Shown: positions 1 through 10,093, counted from the first letter of the stretch. The stretch: DNA of 47,265 nucleotides from Paenibacillus humicus NBRC 102415 (GCF_004000905.1 NZ_BIMD01000040.1:1-47265), one strand, 5' to 3'. The notes: generated by a model not told the origin, from the sequence alone. Translations and numbers: made by a program.

Positions 1-681
1 GGACCGGCGAGCGGCGGGGCCGGCAGCGGAGCGCCCGGGGCCGCCGCTGGCGGCAGCAAGGCCGTGTTCATCTATCATTCGCACATCCGCGAGTCCTACA
101 ATCCGGAAGTGGGCAAGCCCGGAACGAATCCGGAATCCTCCAAGGTCAACGTGGCCAATATCGGAGAGAGGCTGGCCGGGCAGCTGGAAAAACGCGGTGT
201 CGGAGCCGTTCACTCCAGCACGGATTATCCTTCTGTGATCCCGGGCTTCAAGTATTCGATGAGCTACAAGTATTCCAAGAAGAGCGTGCAGGAAGCGATG
301 AGCGCCAATAAAGGACTGAAGTTCTTTTTCGATATCCACCGGGATTCCGCCAAGCGCAAGACGACGACGGTGAATATCGGCGGCAAGGATTACGCGAAAG
401 TATTTTTCATCATCGGCCGCAAAAATCCGAATTGGGAAGAAAACGAGAAATTTGCCGAGCAGATCCACAGCATGCTGAACGAACGTTATCCCGGTCTGTC
501 GCGCGGAATCTGGGGCAAGACCGTGACGACCGGCAACGGAGAGTACAATCAATCGCTGGCTTCGGACAGCGTGCTCGTCGAGGTCGGCGGCATCGACAAC
601 TCGCTGGAGGAAGGCTATCGGACGGCCGACGCTCTGGCCGAAGTCATCGCGGATCTGTATTTCGCGGGCGAAAAAGCTTGA
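1..681 (+). CDS. spoIIP: Stage II sporulation protein P, C-terminal part (5' end outside window)
   Basis: This is the C-terminal amidase/endopeptidase domain of SpoIIP, a membrane-anchored peptidoglycan hydrolase that works with SpoIID and SpoIIM to thin septal peptidoglycan during forespore engulfment. The frame is open from base 1, so the N-terminus and its transmembrane anchor lie outside the window. The first ~20 codons are a Gly/Ala/Ser-rich linker. The catalytic domain begins at about base 61 with IYHSHIRESY, equivalent to the family's IYHTHxxESY zinc-ligand motif. Further hallmarks are FFFDIHRDSAKRKTT and the C-terminal LVEVGGIDNSLEE. A strong Shine-Dalgarno for the next gene follows the stop. 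The position directly upstream of a yqxA-like gene and lepA matches the Bacillus order gpr-spoIIP-yqxA-lepA. Identification is firm; only the 5' truncation by the window edge is unusual. Confidence 0.95.
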   Translation, partial: GPASGGAGSGAPGAAAGGSKAVFIYHSHIRESYNPEVGKPGTNPESSKVNVANIGERLAGQLEKRGVGAVHSSTDYPSVIPGFKYSMSYKYSKKSVQEAMSANKGLKFFFDIHRDSAKRKTTTVNIGGKDYAKVFFIIGRKNPNWEENEKFAEQIHSMLNERYPGLSRGIWGKTVTTGNGEYNQSLASDSVLVEVGGIDNSLEEGYRTADALAEVIADLYFAGEKA

Positions 682-713
682 TTCCATTACAATAACCGAG
701 AGGAGAGGTCATC

Positions 714-1202
714 ATGCGCAGAAGAAGCCAGCTCAAATGGACCGTGCTGGGCGCCGCCCTGGCGGCCGTGCTGATGTTCGGGATGGAGATGACGACGGGC
801 GGCATCAACCGGGTATACGGACCGATCGAGGGCTCCGATCCCGCGGCGGTCGGGCGTTTCGCGGAAGCCGCGAAAGCGCGCGAGCAGCTGCAGGCGGCGC
901 AGAAATACGAAGCCGAGCTGCGTCAGCTTCAGAAGAAGTACGGCGTCCAGCCGTCCGCCCCGGCGGAGGCGCAGACGGCATTCGCCGGCGATGCGGAGTC
1001 GTCCGGCGCGTCGTCCGGAGACGTCTCGGCATGGAACGGATACTCGGCCGGGGATGAACGGTACAGGCTGCCGGGAGTCGCGCCGCTGGATTCCGACACC
1101 GGCGTCAATCGCCTTGCCGACGGAACGGCCGGCATGCTGCAGAGCGTATCCAGCTCCGGCATCCGCATGATCGTAACCCTCTTCGACTCCTTTACCAAAT
1201 AA
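714..1202 (+). CDS. yqxA: YqxA-like (DUF3679-type) small membrane-anchored protein
   Basis: A 162-residue protein with one N-terminal membrane segment (about residues 8-25), then a charged, probably coiled-coil stretch (about 46-78, rich in Ala, Glu and Gln) and a low-complexity Ser/Gly/Ala tail ending in a short amphipathic segment. The segment FGMEMTTGGINRVYG resembles the FGMxxAxxGIxxMxG signature of B. subtilis YqxA (DUF3679), and the position between spoIIP and lepA is the same. YqxA has no established biochemical role; linkage to spoIIP suggests a sporulation or envelope connection (inference). The protein is longer than B. subtilis YqxA because of the C-terminal extension. The start ATG follows GAGAGGAGAGG by a few bases. 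The family assignment rests on one short motif plus synteny, so it is moderately sure. Confidence 0.65.
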   Translation: MRRRSQLKWTVLGAALAAVLMFGMEMTTGGINRVYGPIEGSDPAAVGRFAEAAKAREQLQAAQKYEAELRQLQKKYGVQPSAPAEAQTAFAGDAESSGASSGDVSAWNGYSAGDERYRLPGVAPLDSDTGVNRLADGTAGMLQSVSSSGIRMIVTLFDSFTK

Positions 1203-1242
1203 TCGGCTTGCCGTCTGGCCCGCTTCCTTTCCCTGCCGCTCA

Positions 1243-1271
1243 TTGCCGCCCCGGTCCGCCTCGGGTATAAT
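1243..1271 (+). promoter_or_regulatory. Sigma-A type promoter of lepA
   Basis: A -35 element TTGCCG (1243-1248) is separated by 17 bases from a perfect -10 TATAAT (1266-1271). It lies about 45 bases upstream of the lepA start, so lepA is probably transcribed independently of spoIIP. Confidence 0.75.
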
Positions 1272-1314
1272 GGTACGAATGGGTTAGATAATTGAGGGGT
1301 GTGGATAGTTAAGC

Positions 1315-3132
<1,818 letters not shown>

Positions 3133-3185
3133 TGACTGGACATAGGCCGGATGAGCGTTCTGTCCATTCGGCCGCCAGCTTCGCT

Positions 3186-3209
3186 GGAGGAGAGCCGCGG
3201 CTCTCCTCT
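3186..3209 (+). terminator. Perfect palindrome between lepA and hemW (possible attenuator)
   Basis: A 22-base perfect inverted repeat centred between 3197 and 3198 (core GGAGAGCC-GC-GGCTCTCC). It lies in the 132-base lepA-hemW gap. No T-run follows, so it is a weak candidate for termination. It may instead stabilise or process a lepA-hemW transcript. Confidence 0.4.
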
Positions 3210-3264
3210 TGCGGCGTTTAAGGGAACCCGAGGTGCAGCGGTTCCCGGTAGAGGAGGCATCGCC

Positions 3265-4482
3265 ATGCTGAAGCACGCGCCCAAGGCGCTTTACATTCAT
3301 ATCCCTTTTTGCACGAACAAATGCTTTTACTGCGACTTCAACTCTTATGTGCTGCAGGGTCAGCCGGTCGACAGCTATTTGACCGCGCTGGAGAAGGAGA
3401 TGGAGCTCACTCTGGCCGCGATTCCGGCCGAGCGCATCGATACGGTATTCGTGGGAGGAGGCACTCCGACGGTGCTGACTCCGCCTCAGATGGAGCGATT
3501 CCTTGCCGCCGTAAGGAAGCATTTCCCGCTGCACGAAGGAACGGAATTCACGATGGAGGCCAATCCCGGCACGACCGATCCGGACAAGCTTGCGGTCATG
3601 TTCGCGGGCGGGGTCAATCGGCTGAGCTTCGGTGTCCAGTCGTTCGACAACGGACTTCTGGAGCGGATCGGCCGCATCCACAACGTGGACGACGTCTACC
3701 GCAGCCTGGACAATGCGCGGGCGGCGGGCTTCCGCAACTTGTCCATCGACCTGATGTTCGGCTTGCCGAAGCAGACGGTCGCGATGCTGTCCGACAGCGT
3801 CGACAAGGCTCTGGAGCTGGATCTGCCGCATTACTCGCTCTACAGCCTCAAGGTGGAGGAGAACACGCTCTTCCACCATATGTACGAGCGCAACGAGCTG
3901 CCGCTGCCGACCGAGGACGAGGATGTGGAAATGTATCTCCATCTCATCGATCGCCTGCAGGGAGCGGGATACGAGCATTACGAGATCAGCAACTTCGCGA
4001 AGCCCGGCTTCGAGAGCCGGCACAACTCCACCTACTGGCGCAATGAGCCCTATTACGGGCTTGGAGCCGGCGCGCACGGCTATATCCACGGGCTCAGGCA
4101 TGTGAACATCAAAGGCGTGCAGCCGTACATCGACGCCGGACTGCAGCGGCTGCCCCGCCTGTCGGAGGAGCGGGTCCCGGATACGGACGCGATGGAGGAC
4201 TTCATGATGGTCGGCCTGAGGCTGCTGGACGGCGTCCGCGACCGGGATTTCGAGCAGCAGTTCCCGGGGCATACGATCGATGGCGTATTCGGAAGCCAGC
4301 TGCAGCCGCTGCTGCAGGAAGGCTTGATGCAGCGTGTCGACGGCGGCGCCGGGACGTTGCCGGGAGGCACGCCGCTTCGCCCGGGCACCGGCTATCGGCT
4401 GACTTCCCAGGGCGTGCTGCTCGGCAACGAGGTGTTCGGCGCATTCGTAGGGGTGCTGGGCGAAGAGACCGCCGACGTATAA
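3265..4482 (+). CDS. hemW: HemW-type radical SAM protein (heme chaperone, formerly HemN-like)
   Basis: A 405-residue radical SAM protein of the HemW family, which binds heme and is thought to deliver it to cytoplasmic acceptors; it is related to coproporphyrinogen dehydrogenase HemN. The iron-sulfur motif is CTNKCFYC (Cys16, Cys20, Cys23), followed by GGGTPT, the SAM-contact motif. Other family features are SFGVQSF and the HNSTYWRNEPYYGLGAGAHG block, and a C-terminal winged-helix-like HemN_C region is present. I place the start at ATG 3265, which is preceded by GTAGAGGAGG. An in-frame ATG at 3151 would add 38 unusual residues and run through the palindrome at 3187-3208, so I reject it. The gene is in its usual place after lepA. 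Confidence 0.93.
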   Translation: MLKHAPKALYIHIPFCTNKCFYCDFNSYVLQGQPVDSYLTALEKEMELTLAAIPAERIDTVFVGGGTPTVLTPPQMERFLAAVRKHFPLHEGTEFTMEANPGTTDPDKLAVMFAGGVNRLSFGVQSFDNGLLERIGRIHNVDDVYRSLDNARAAGFRNLSIDLMFGLPKQTVAMLSDSVDKALELDLPHYSLYSLKVEENTLFHHMYERNELPLPTEDEDVEMYLHLIDRLQGAGYEHYEISNFAKPGFESRHNSTYWRNEPYYGLGAGAHGYIHGLRHVNIKGVQPYIDAGLQRLPRLSEERVPDTDAMEDFMMVGLRLLDGVRDRDFEQQFPGHTIDGVFGSQLQPLLQEGLMQRVDGGAGTLPGGTPLRPGTGYRLTSQGVLLGNEVFGAFVGVLGEETADV

Positions 4483-4537
4483 ACAGCCGTCACTGGCAAC
4501 ATGATTGATTATGAAGCGATAAAAGGGGAAATTTCCA

Positions 4538-4993
4538 TTGAAACAGGAAGAATTCAAGCCGGAGCTGGAACAAGAACTGGACCCTATGGCGGAGCTCAAG
4601 CGTGCGGCCAGCCGCACTTCCGACTGGAAGGCGCGTCTTGCCGCCGTCAAGGAGCTCGGCAAGCACAAGCAGCCTCAGTCGGTTGAAATCATGACGCGCC
4701 TGCTCGCGAGCGACCCGGTCTATGCCGTCCGCGAAGCGGCCTACTCGGGGCTCAAGGGCTTCGGCGAGCCGGTCCAAGCTCCGGCGCGCAGCAAATCCGA
4801 GCCGGTCAAGGGCGTATCCAAAATTATCGTCCGCATCCGCAAAAGCCTTCCGGAAGGCCATTCCCTGGAGGATTTCAAGGAGAAGCTCAGGAAGACGAGA
4901 AGCGATGTCTATGACGTCTACGAAGGCGAAAAAGGCCCTGAGTTCGATTCTTGGCTGGAAGGCGTCTGGAAGGCTTCATTCGACCGCAAATAA
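4538..4993 (+). CDS. HEAT-repeat domain protein
   Basis: A 151-residue protein with HEAT-like helical repeats at about residues 20-75 (DWKARLAAVKELGKHKQPQSVEIMTRLL, then DPVYAVREAAYSGLKGFG). A basic linker follows, then a helical C-terminal domain with SKIIVRIRKSLPEGHSLEDF. HEAT repeats usually mediate protein-protein contacts; no enzymatic role can be assigned. The start is a TTG codon (4538) placed 8 bases after AAAAGGGGA. A strong terminator follows. Related HEAT proteins downstream of hemW are common in Paenibacillus-like genomes as far as I recall, but the function is unknown. Confidence 0.8.
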   Translation: MKQEEFKPELEQELDPMAELKRAASRTSDWKARLAAVKELGKHKQPQSVEIMTRLLASDPVYAVREAAYSGLKGFGEPVQAPARSKSEPVKGVSKIIVRIRKSLPEGHSLEDFKEKLRKTRSDVYDVYEGEKGPEFDSWLEGVWKASFDRK

Positions 4994-5007
4994 GCTCGGC
5001 AAGCCAG

Positions 5008-5048
5008 GCCGGGCCGGATCTGTCCAAGACAGGTCCGGCCCGGCTTTT
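5008..5048 (+). terminator. Rho-independent terminator after the HEAT-repeat gene
   Basis: A 17-bp G+C-rich stem (5008-5024 with 5028-5044, one T-G wobble) with loop CAA is followed by TTTT. It closes the core block and separates it from the first accessory island. Confidence 0.9.
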
Positions 5049-5262
5049 GTGTTGGATTCTGGACGGGCAGCGGCTGCCGGCTCTCATTCGGCGTGTTGGC
5101 AATCCTAGCGCTTGATGGAGAACGGCCAGGCTCTTATCCGGCTTTTTTATCCGGACGGCATTCATGGCTCGGTTCTCTTTGTTCCGACCGGTGCCGCATT
5201 GGGCATGCTCCAGCTCCATTGCAGGTTGTCGGGACAAGTAAAAAAAGGAATAAAAAAAACTG

Positions 5263-5292
5263 TTGCAAGCGTTTTCGGTTTTCCGTTATACT
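5263..5292 (+). promoter_or_regulatory. Promoter of the LacI-family gene with overlapping cre-like site
   Basis: -35 TTGCAA (5263-5268) and -10 TATACT (5287-5292) are separated by 18 bases. TGCAAGCGTTTTCG (5264-5277) matches the catabolite-responsive element consensus TGWAANCGNTNWCA with two mismatches and overlaps the -35 element. Repression by CcpA is therefore plausible. Confidence 0.65.
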
Positions 5293-5305
5293 GAGCGGGT
5301 AAAGA

Positions 5306-5325
5306 CTTCCAAAACGTTTTGGAAG
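5306..5325. promoter_or_regulatory. LacI-family operator O1 (palindrome)
   Basis: A perfect 20-bp palindrome, CTTCCAAAACGTTTTGGAAG, lies just downstream of the -10 element of the regulator gene. Its core CCAAAACGTTTTGG recurs at 6396-6409 and 6489-6502. The central CG is typical of LacI-family operators. The position suggests autoregulation by blocking transcription. Confidence 0.85.
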
Positions 5326-5341
5326 AAAGGAGTGAGGAAGA

Positions 5342-6364
5342 CTGACCACCATAAAAGACTTGGCGAAGTATGCGGGAGTCTCCGTCACAACCGTTTCCAG
5401 AGCGTTGAACGGCTATGACGATGTGAACGAGGGAACCCGCCAAAAAATCCAGAAAGCAGCCAAAGAGCTCAACTATCGCCCCAATGTGCTCGCCCGCAGC
5501 CTGGTCACCAAGAAAACGCGGACGCTCGGCGTGATCCTGTCGGATATCAACCGGGCCGGAGCGAAGGATGCGATGGCATTTGAGATTCTGTGCGGCATCA
5601 ACGACCGGGCCGGAGAGCTGGATTACGAGATCATGCTGTTCAGCACGAACGCCAAGAAGCAGATGTCCAAATCCTACAGCGACCTGTGCAAGGAAAGGAA
5701 CGTGGACGGCGCCATCATATCGGGCCTTCGAGTCCAGGACCCGTACCTGCAGGAAGTGACCTACGACTCCAACTTTCCATGTGTGCTGATCGACATTCCT
5801 GCCGAGGGCAGCTGCCTCGGACATGTCACGACCGACAACGTGGAGGGAGCTTCCATGGCGGTCAGGCATCTGATCGAGCAGGGGCATCGCCATATCGCGA
5901 TGATCAACGGCCACAACGATGCGGCGGTCAGCCTGGAGAGGCTGAGCGGCTACCGGAAGACGCTGGAGAAGCACGGGATCGCCTACAGGCCCGAGCTGGT
6001 GTTCAACGGCAGCTTCTCGGAAGAGGGCGGCTGCGAGGCGATGTTCGAGATTCTGCTTCATCACCCTGAAGTGACGGCCGTATTTTCGGCGAGCGACTTG
6101 ATGGTTCTGGGAGCGCTGAGGGCAGTCGAGCGCAGCGGCGGCAAGGTGCCGGAGACAATCTCGATCGTGGGATACGACGACATTGCGATCGCGTCCTACA
6201 GCTCTCCCAAGCTTACGACCATCCGCCAGAACAAATACGAAATGGGCTACCAGGCTGCCCAGCTGCTCGTTGACCTCATTGAAGGCAGGCCTGTGAATCA
6301 CAAGATCATGCTCCATAACGAATTGATGATAAGAGAAAGCACGTCGCCCTGTGAAAAACCGTGA
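5342..6364 (+). CDS. LacI-family transcriptional regulator of the sugar island
   Basis: A ~340-residue LacI/GalR-family regulator with an N-terminal helix-turn-helix (TIKDLAKYAGVSVTTVSRALNG), the hinge helix NYRPNVLARSLVTKKT and a periplasmic-binding-protein-like effector domain from about residue 60. The start is unusual. The conserved LacI N-terminus TTIKDLAKYAGVS is encoded from 5345, but the frame has a stop at 5333-5335 and no ATG, GTG or TTG between that stop and the motif. The only start-like codon after the Shine-Dalgarno AAGGAG (5327-5332) is CTG at 5342, 9 bases downstream. A TTG at 5360 would delete part of the first helix. Operator palindromes lie at its own promoter and upstream of the following glycosidase operon, so it probably represses both until an oligosaccharide-derived inducer binds. 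Confidence 0.9.
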   Translation: MTTIKDLAKYAGVSVTTVSRALNGYDDVNEGTRQKIQKAAKELNYRPNVLARSLVTKKTRTLGVILSDINRAGAKDAMAFEILCGINDRAGELDYEIMLFSTNAKKQMSKSYSDLCKERNVDGAIISGLRVQDPYLQEVTYDSNFPCVLIDIPAEGSCLGHVTTDNVEGASMAVRHLIEQGHRHIAMINGHNDAAVSLERLSGYRKTLEKHGIAYRPELVFNGSFSEEGGCEAMFEILLHHPEVTAVFSASDLMVLGALRAVERSGGKVPETISIVGYDDIAIASYSSPKLTTIRQNKYEMGYQAAQLLVDLIEGRPVNHKIMLHNELMIRESTSPCEKP

Positions 6365-6394
6365 CAGCGGAAGGGCGTTTTATTTTCGGAAATT

Positions 6395-6410
6395 ACCAAA
6401 ACGTTTTGGT
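6395..6410. promoter_or_regulatory. LacI-family operator O2 (palindrome)
   Basis: A perfect 16-bp palindrome ACCAAAACGTTTTGGT abuts the -35 element of the glycosidase operon promoter. It has the same 14-base core as O1 and O3. Confidence 0.85.
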
Positions 6411-6438
6411 TGACACGTAAGCGCTTCCTAATTAAGGA
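6410..6438 (+). promoter_or_regulatory. Promoter of the glycosidase/ABC transporter operon with cre-like site
   Basis: A consensus -35 TTGACA (6410-6415) overlaps the last base of operator O2. The best-spaced -10 candidate is TAAGGA (6433-6438, 17 bases), which is weak; TATAAG at 6450-6455 is an alternative. CGTAAGCGCTTCCT (6416-6429) resembles a cre site with three mismatches. This fits an inducible, catabolite-repressed promoter. Confidence 0.6.
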
Positions 6439-6487
6439 ATATCAGTGTTTATAAGGCATGATCATTTATGGACATCATGTAAAGTTG

Positions 6488-6503
6488 TCCAAAACGTTTT
6501 GGA
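6488..6503. promoter_or_regulatory. LacI-family operator O3 (palindrome)
   Basis: A perfect 16-bp palindrome TCCAAAACGTTTTGGA in the 5' leader of the glycosidase gene. Its centre is 93 bases from that of O2, so DNA looping between the two is possible. Confidence 0.85.
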
Positions 6504-6526
6504 GATCTAAAGGGGATTGCATACAC

Positions 6527-8653
6527 ATGGACTACCGCGTGATAAAAGAGAACGATCTGTTCCTGATGACCGACCATTCGGGCGATATCCCGGAGCGGCA
6601 GGAAGAAGGACAAGGCTTCGGCTTGTATACAAGGGATACCCGCTTTCTGAGCGTGCTGGAGCTGCGGATCAACGGCAAGAAGCCGATTGTCCTCTCCTCG
6701 GAGGCGGATGAGAATTATTTGTCCACCATCCTGCTTACGAATCCGCATATGGAGATGGACGGCAAGCTCGAGCTGTGGCGGGAATCCATCGAAATCAAGC
6801 GGACCCGCTTCATTTACGGCGATGTGCTCTATGAAACGGTTGAAGCGACAAACTACAGTCCGACGACGTGGGAATTCGAGCTGTCGCTTCGATTCGCGGC
6901 CGACTTCACGGATATGTTCGTCATCCGGGGTTTCCAGAGCGGAGGCGCAGGCGTCGCAGCTCCGCCTCTGCCTGGCGAGAACGGGCTTGCGTTCGCTTAT
7001 GACGGGCTGGACGGCATCAAGCGCAGCCTCATCGCCCGCTGGTCCAGGCAAGCGGACCGCTTCTCTCCCGAAGGGGAAGCGGCATTCCGGATGAAGCTGG
7101 AATCCGGACAGTCAAGCGCGGTTCATTTCAGCTTCGCCCCGACGTTCGGAGAGGAGGAAGCGCGGCTCGTTCCGAGGGACGAGGCATTGGAAGCATTGCG
7201 CCGGTCGTACCGGGAGTGGAACGAGCAGGCGACATCCGTCGACAGCGATCTGCCCGCCTTCAATCGGCTGTACGGACGCGGCCTGCAGGATATCCGCGTG
7301 CTGCTGACGGACATCGGCTTCGGACCGTTCCCTGTCGCAGGTCTGCCATGGTTCGCGGTGCCGTTCGGCCGCGACAGCCTCATTACGGCGCTGCAGCTGC
7401 TGCCGATCCAGCCGGAAGCGGCCAAAGGAACTCTTCTGACGATGGCTCATTTCCAGGGGACGAAGGAAGATCCTTGGCGCGACGAGCAGCCGGGCAAAAT
7501 CATGCATGAGCTCCGCAAGGGAGAGCTGGCGAACACGAATCAGGTTCCCTTCAATCCGTATTACGGATCGGTGGATTCGACGCCTCTGTTCCTGGTGCTG
7601 CTCGGGGAATATGTCAGATGGACCGGGGACGTGAATACGCTCAAGCGGCTTCTGCCCCATGCGGACAGGGCGCTGGAGTGGATCGACCGGTACGGGGACC
7701 ACGGCGGCAGAGGCTTCACCTCCTATTATCAGGAGTCATCCAAAGGCATTGCGAACCAGGGATGGAAGGATTCCGCCGATTCCGTCGTCCATCGGGACGG
7801 CCGCTACGCCGAAGCTCCGGTAGCCCTGGTCGAGGTGCAAGGCTACGTCTATCAAGCCAAGCAAGCTCTCGCCGGCCTGTTCCGGACCTTGAACGATCCG
7901 GAGAGGAGCGGTCAGGCCGTGCGCCTCGAGGCGGAAGCCGAAGCGCTGAGGCAGCGGTTCGAGGAGCGCTTCTGGATGGAGGATCGCCAGTACTACGCGA
8001 TCGCCCTGGATGGAGACAGCGCGCAGGTCGGCACCGTGACGTCCAACCCGGGCCATGTTCTCATGTCCGGCCTCGTGTCGCCGGAGAGAGCGGAGGCGGT
8101 TGCCCGCCGGCTGATCTCGCCGGAGATGTTCAGCGGTTACGGCATCCGCACGATGGCGGAAGGCGAGAAAGCCTACAACCCGATGAGCTACCACGACGGC
8201 AGCATCTGGCCGCATGACAATTCGCTTTGTCTGATGGGCCTTGCCAGGTACGGCCTCGACAAGGAAGCCGCTGTCGTAATGGAAGGACTGCTGGAGGCGT
8301 CCGGACATTTCGAGAACGGCCGCCTGCCGGAGCTGTTCTGCGGATATTCGGCTTCAAGAGGCCGCGCGGTCCGCTATCCGGTCGCCTGCTCGCCGCAGGC
8401 ATGGGCCGCGGCGACTCCGCTCGTGTTCGTCACGGCGATGACGGGGCTGAAGTTCGATCCGTCCTCCAGGACGATCAGCCTGAAGCCGTCTTTGCCGGAA
8501 GGAATGAACCGCCTGTCCGTGAAGGGGATGCGGATCGGCGACGGACGGCTGGCGGTGGAAATCGTGCGTACTGGAGGCGAGTATCGGACTACGGTGCTTG
8601 AGTTGCCGGATGGCTGGACCGTCGACATGGTTTCCTTGGCAGGACGGCAATAG
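6527..8653 (+). CDS. Glycogen-debranching-type glycosidase (amylo-alpha-1,6-glucosidase family)
   Basis: A 708-residue cytoplasmic protein without signal peptide. Residues ~1-200 form the beta-rich N-terminal domain of bacterial debranching-like enzymes (GDE_N_bis type: GLYTRDTRFLSVLELRING). Residues ~240-690 form an (alpha/alpha)6 barrel of the amylo-alpha-1,6-glucosidase type. Landmarks are VPFGRDS (Asp283), DEQPGKIMHELRKGE (residues 319-333) and SYHDGSIWPHDNS. The family hydrolyses alpha-glucosidic linkages; the actual substrate cannot be read from sequence. I choose ATG 6527, behind AAAGGGG at 6510-6516. The in-frame ATG at 6458 would place operator O3 inside the coding region. It is the first gene of an operon that continues with a sugar ABC importer, so it probably acts on the imported oligosaccharide. 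Confidence 0.85.
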   Translation: MDYRVIKENDLFLMTDHSGDIPERQEEGQGFGLYTRDTRFLSVLELRINGKKPIVLSSEADENYLSTILLTNPHMEMDGKLELWRESIEIKRTRFIYGDVLYETVEATNYSPTTWEFELSLRFAADFTDMFVIRGFQSGGAGVAAPPLPGENGLAFAYDGLDGIKRSLIARWSRQADRFSPEGEAAFRMKLESGQSSAVHFSFAPTFGEEEARLVPRDEALEALRRSYREWNEQATSVDSDLPAFNRLYGRGLQDIRVLLTDIGFGPFPVAGLPWFAVPFGRDSLITALQLLPIQPEAAKGTLLTMAHFQGTKEDPWRDEQPGKIMHELRKGELANTNQVPFNPYYGSVDSTPLFLVLLGEYVRWTGDVNTLKRLLPHADRALEWIDRYGDHGGRGFTSYYQESSKGIANQGWKDSADSVVHRDGRYAEAPVALVEVQGYVYQAKQALAGLFRTLNDPERSGQAVRLEAEAEALRQRFEERFWMEDRQYYAIALDGDSAQVGTVTSNPGHVLMSGLVSPERAEAVARRLISPEMFSGYGIRTMAEGEKAYNPMSYHDGSIWPHDNSLCLMGLARYGLDKEAAVVMEGLLEASGHFENGRLPELFCGYSASRGRAVRYPVACSPQAWAAATPLVFVTAMTGLKFDPSSRTISLKPSLPEGMNRLSVKGMRIGDGRLAVEIVRTGGEYRTTVLELPDGWTVDMVSLAGRQ

Positions 8654-8729
8654 GCGAATGAAGGTATTTCGGGCCCGCGCCCCGCGCCGGCCCTTAATAT
8701 AACCACTATTTTAGAGGGGTGTTCCAATC

Positions 8730-10082
8730 ATGAAGATCAAAGGAACCGCATTACTGGCCATCGGGATGTCGGCGGCGATCGCGCTGACGGCCTGCGGTAC
8801 GAATTCAGGCTCCAATTCCGGCAACGCGGCGAGCGGGAACAGCGGCAAAGCCAGCAACGCAGACGCTTCAGGCGGCACGGAAGCGAAAGAAGTCAAGCTC
8901 CGCGTCGGAACGTGGGACGGAGGAGACAGCCTCAAGATCCAGCAGCAAATTGCGGACAATTATATGAAAGCGCATCCCAACGTAAAGGTGTCCATCGAAT
9001 CCGTGCCGGATCAATACGGCACGAAGCTGCTGACGCAGATCGCAGCCGGCCAGGCGCCGGATGTATTCCAGATCGGCGACGGAGACATCAGCATGTTCAT
9101 GAACAAGGGGTCGCTTGAAGACTTGACCTCCTATATTCAAGGCGACAACGGAATCAAGCTGGACGATTATTACGCCAACGTCCTCGACGTCGGCAAGCTC
9201 GGCGATAAATACTACACGCTGCCGAAGGACTATTCCGACCTGGCCGTATTCTACAATAAAAAATTGTTCGACGAAGCGGGCCTGCCCTATCCGCAAGCAG
9301 GCTGGACCTGGGAGCAGCTGTACGACACGGCCAAAAAGCTGACGAAGAAAGACGGCGACCGCATCACCCAGTGGGGAGTCAACCTGCCAGGCGCGTGGAC
9401 ACGTGCCGTCCTGCCTCTGATCAATGCGTACGGCGGCAGCGTCATCAGCCCCGACGGAGAGAAGTTCGACGGCTTCATGAACAGCGACGGAACGGTGAAA
9501 GCGCTTGAGCTGTACCAGGACATGTACCAGAAGGACCGCATTTCCCCGTCCAGCACCGAAAGCGCGGCGTTCAAGGGCGTCGATCTGTTCGCGGCAGGCA
9601 AAGTGGCGATGAGCGTAGGAGGCCGCTGGCCGGTGACGGATTACAAGAGCAACAAGGACCTGAGCTTCGGCGTCGTCGCCATGCCGGCCGGCCCGAGCGG
9701 AGCGGCCAATACGATCTGCTACGCCGGGTATGGATTGTATTCCAAGTCGGCCAACAAGGACGAGGCCTGGAGCTACCTGAAATACCTGACCGGTCCCGAA
9801 GGACAGGAGCTTCTCGGAGCCTATGCGTTCACGGCGGTCAAAGCTACCGCTGAGAAGCTCGGCCAGACGAATGACGAGGCTCTCAAGCCCTTCCTCGACG
9901 ATATCCCGAACATCAAGGATTTCCCGGAAAAAACGAGCCCTTACTTCAGCACGACCGGGGGCAAGGCGCTGCAATCGGTCATGGACAAAATGATGCTTGG
10001 CAAGCCGATCGACGTGAAGAAAGAGCTGGACGCAGCCGCCAAACAAGGCGATGCGGACCTGCAAACGGCCAAATCCGAGTAA
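8730..10082 (+). CDS. Sugar ABC transporter substrate-binding lipoprotein (CUT1, family 1)
   Basis: A 450-residue extracellular solute-binding protein. The signal peptide ends in lipobox LTAC, with Cys22 as the lipidation site, followed by a Ser/Asn/Gly-rich linker. The mature part has family-1 features: AAGQAPDVFQIGDGDISMF, LEDLTSYI, AVFYNKKLFDEAGLPYP and the GRWPV region. It captures the oligosaccharide outside the cell and presents it to the two permeases that follow. The start ATG follows AGAGGGGTG. No ATPase gene is in the operon, so a shared MsmK/MalK-type ATPase encoded elsewhere is probably used (inference). Confidence 0.93.
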   Translation: MKIKGTALLAIGMSAAIALTACGTNSGSNSGNAASGNSGKASNADASGGTEAKEVKLRVGTWDGGDSLKIQQQIADNYMKAHPNVKVSIESVPDQYGTKLLTQIAAGQAPDVFQIGDGDISMFMNKGSLEDLTSYIQGDNGIKLDDYYANVLDVGKLGDKYYTLPKDYSDLAVFYNKKLFDEAGLPYPQAGWTWEQLYDTAKKLTKKDGDRITQWGVNLPGAWTRAVLPLINAYGGSVISPDGEKFDGFMNSDGTVKALELYQDMYQKDRISPSSTESAAFKGVDLFAAGKVAMSVGGRWPVTDYKSNKDLSFGVVAMPAGPSGAANTICYAGYGLYSKSANKDEAWSYLKYLTGPEGQELLGAYAFTAVKATAEKLGQTNDEALKPFLDDIPNIKDFPEKTSPYFSTTGGKALQSVMDKMMLGKPIDVKKELDAAAKQGDADLQTAKSE

Positions 10083-10093
10083 GCCTTGGGATG

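Larger units (their letters stand above)
4994..5341. other. Intergenic region between the HEAT gene and the LacI regulator
   Basis: No credible gene. It holds the terminator of the hemW/HEAT block (5008-5048), the LacI-gene promoter with an overlapping cre-like site (5263-5292) and a 20-bp operator palindrome (5306-5325). I see nothing recognisable in 5050-5260. Confidence 0.7.
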
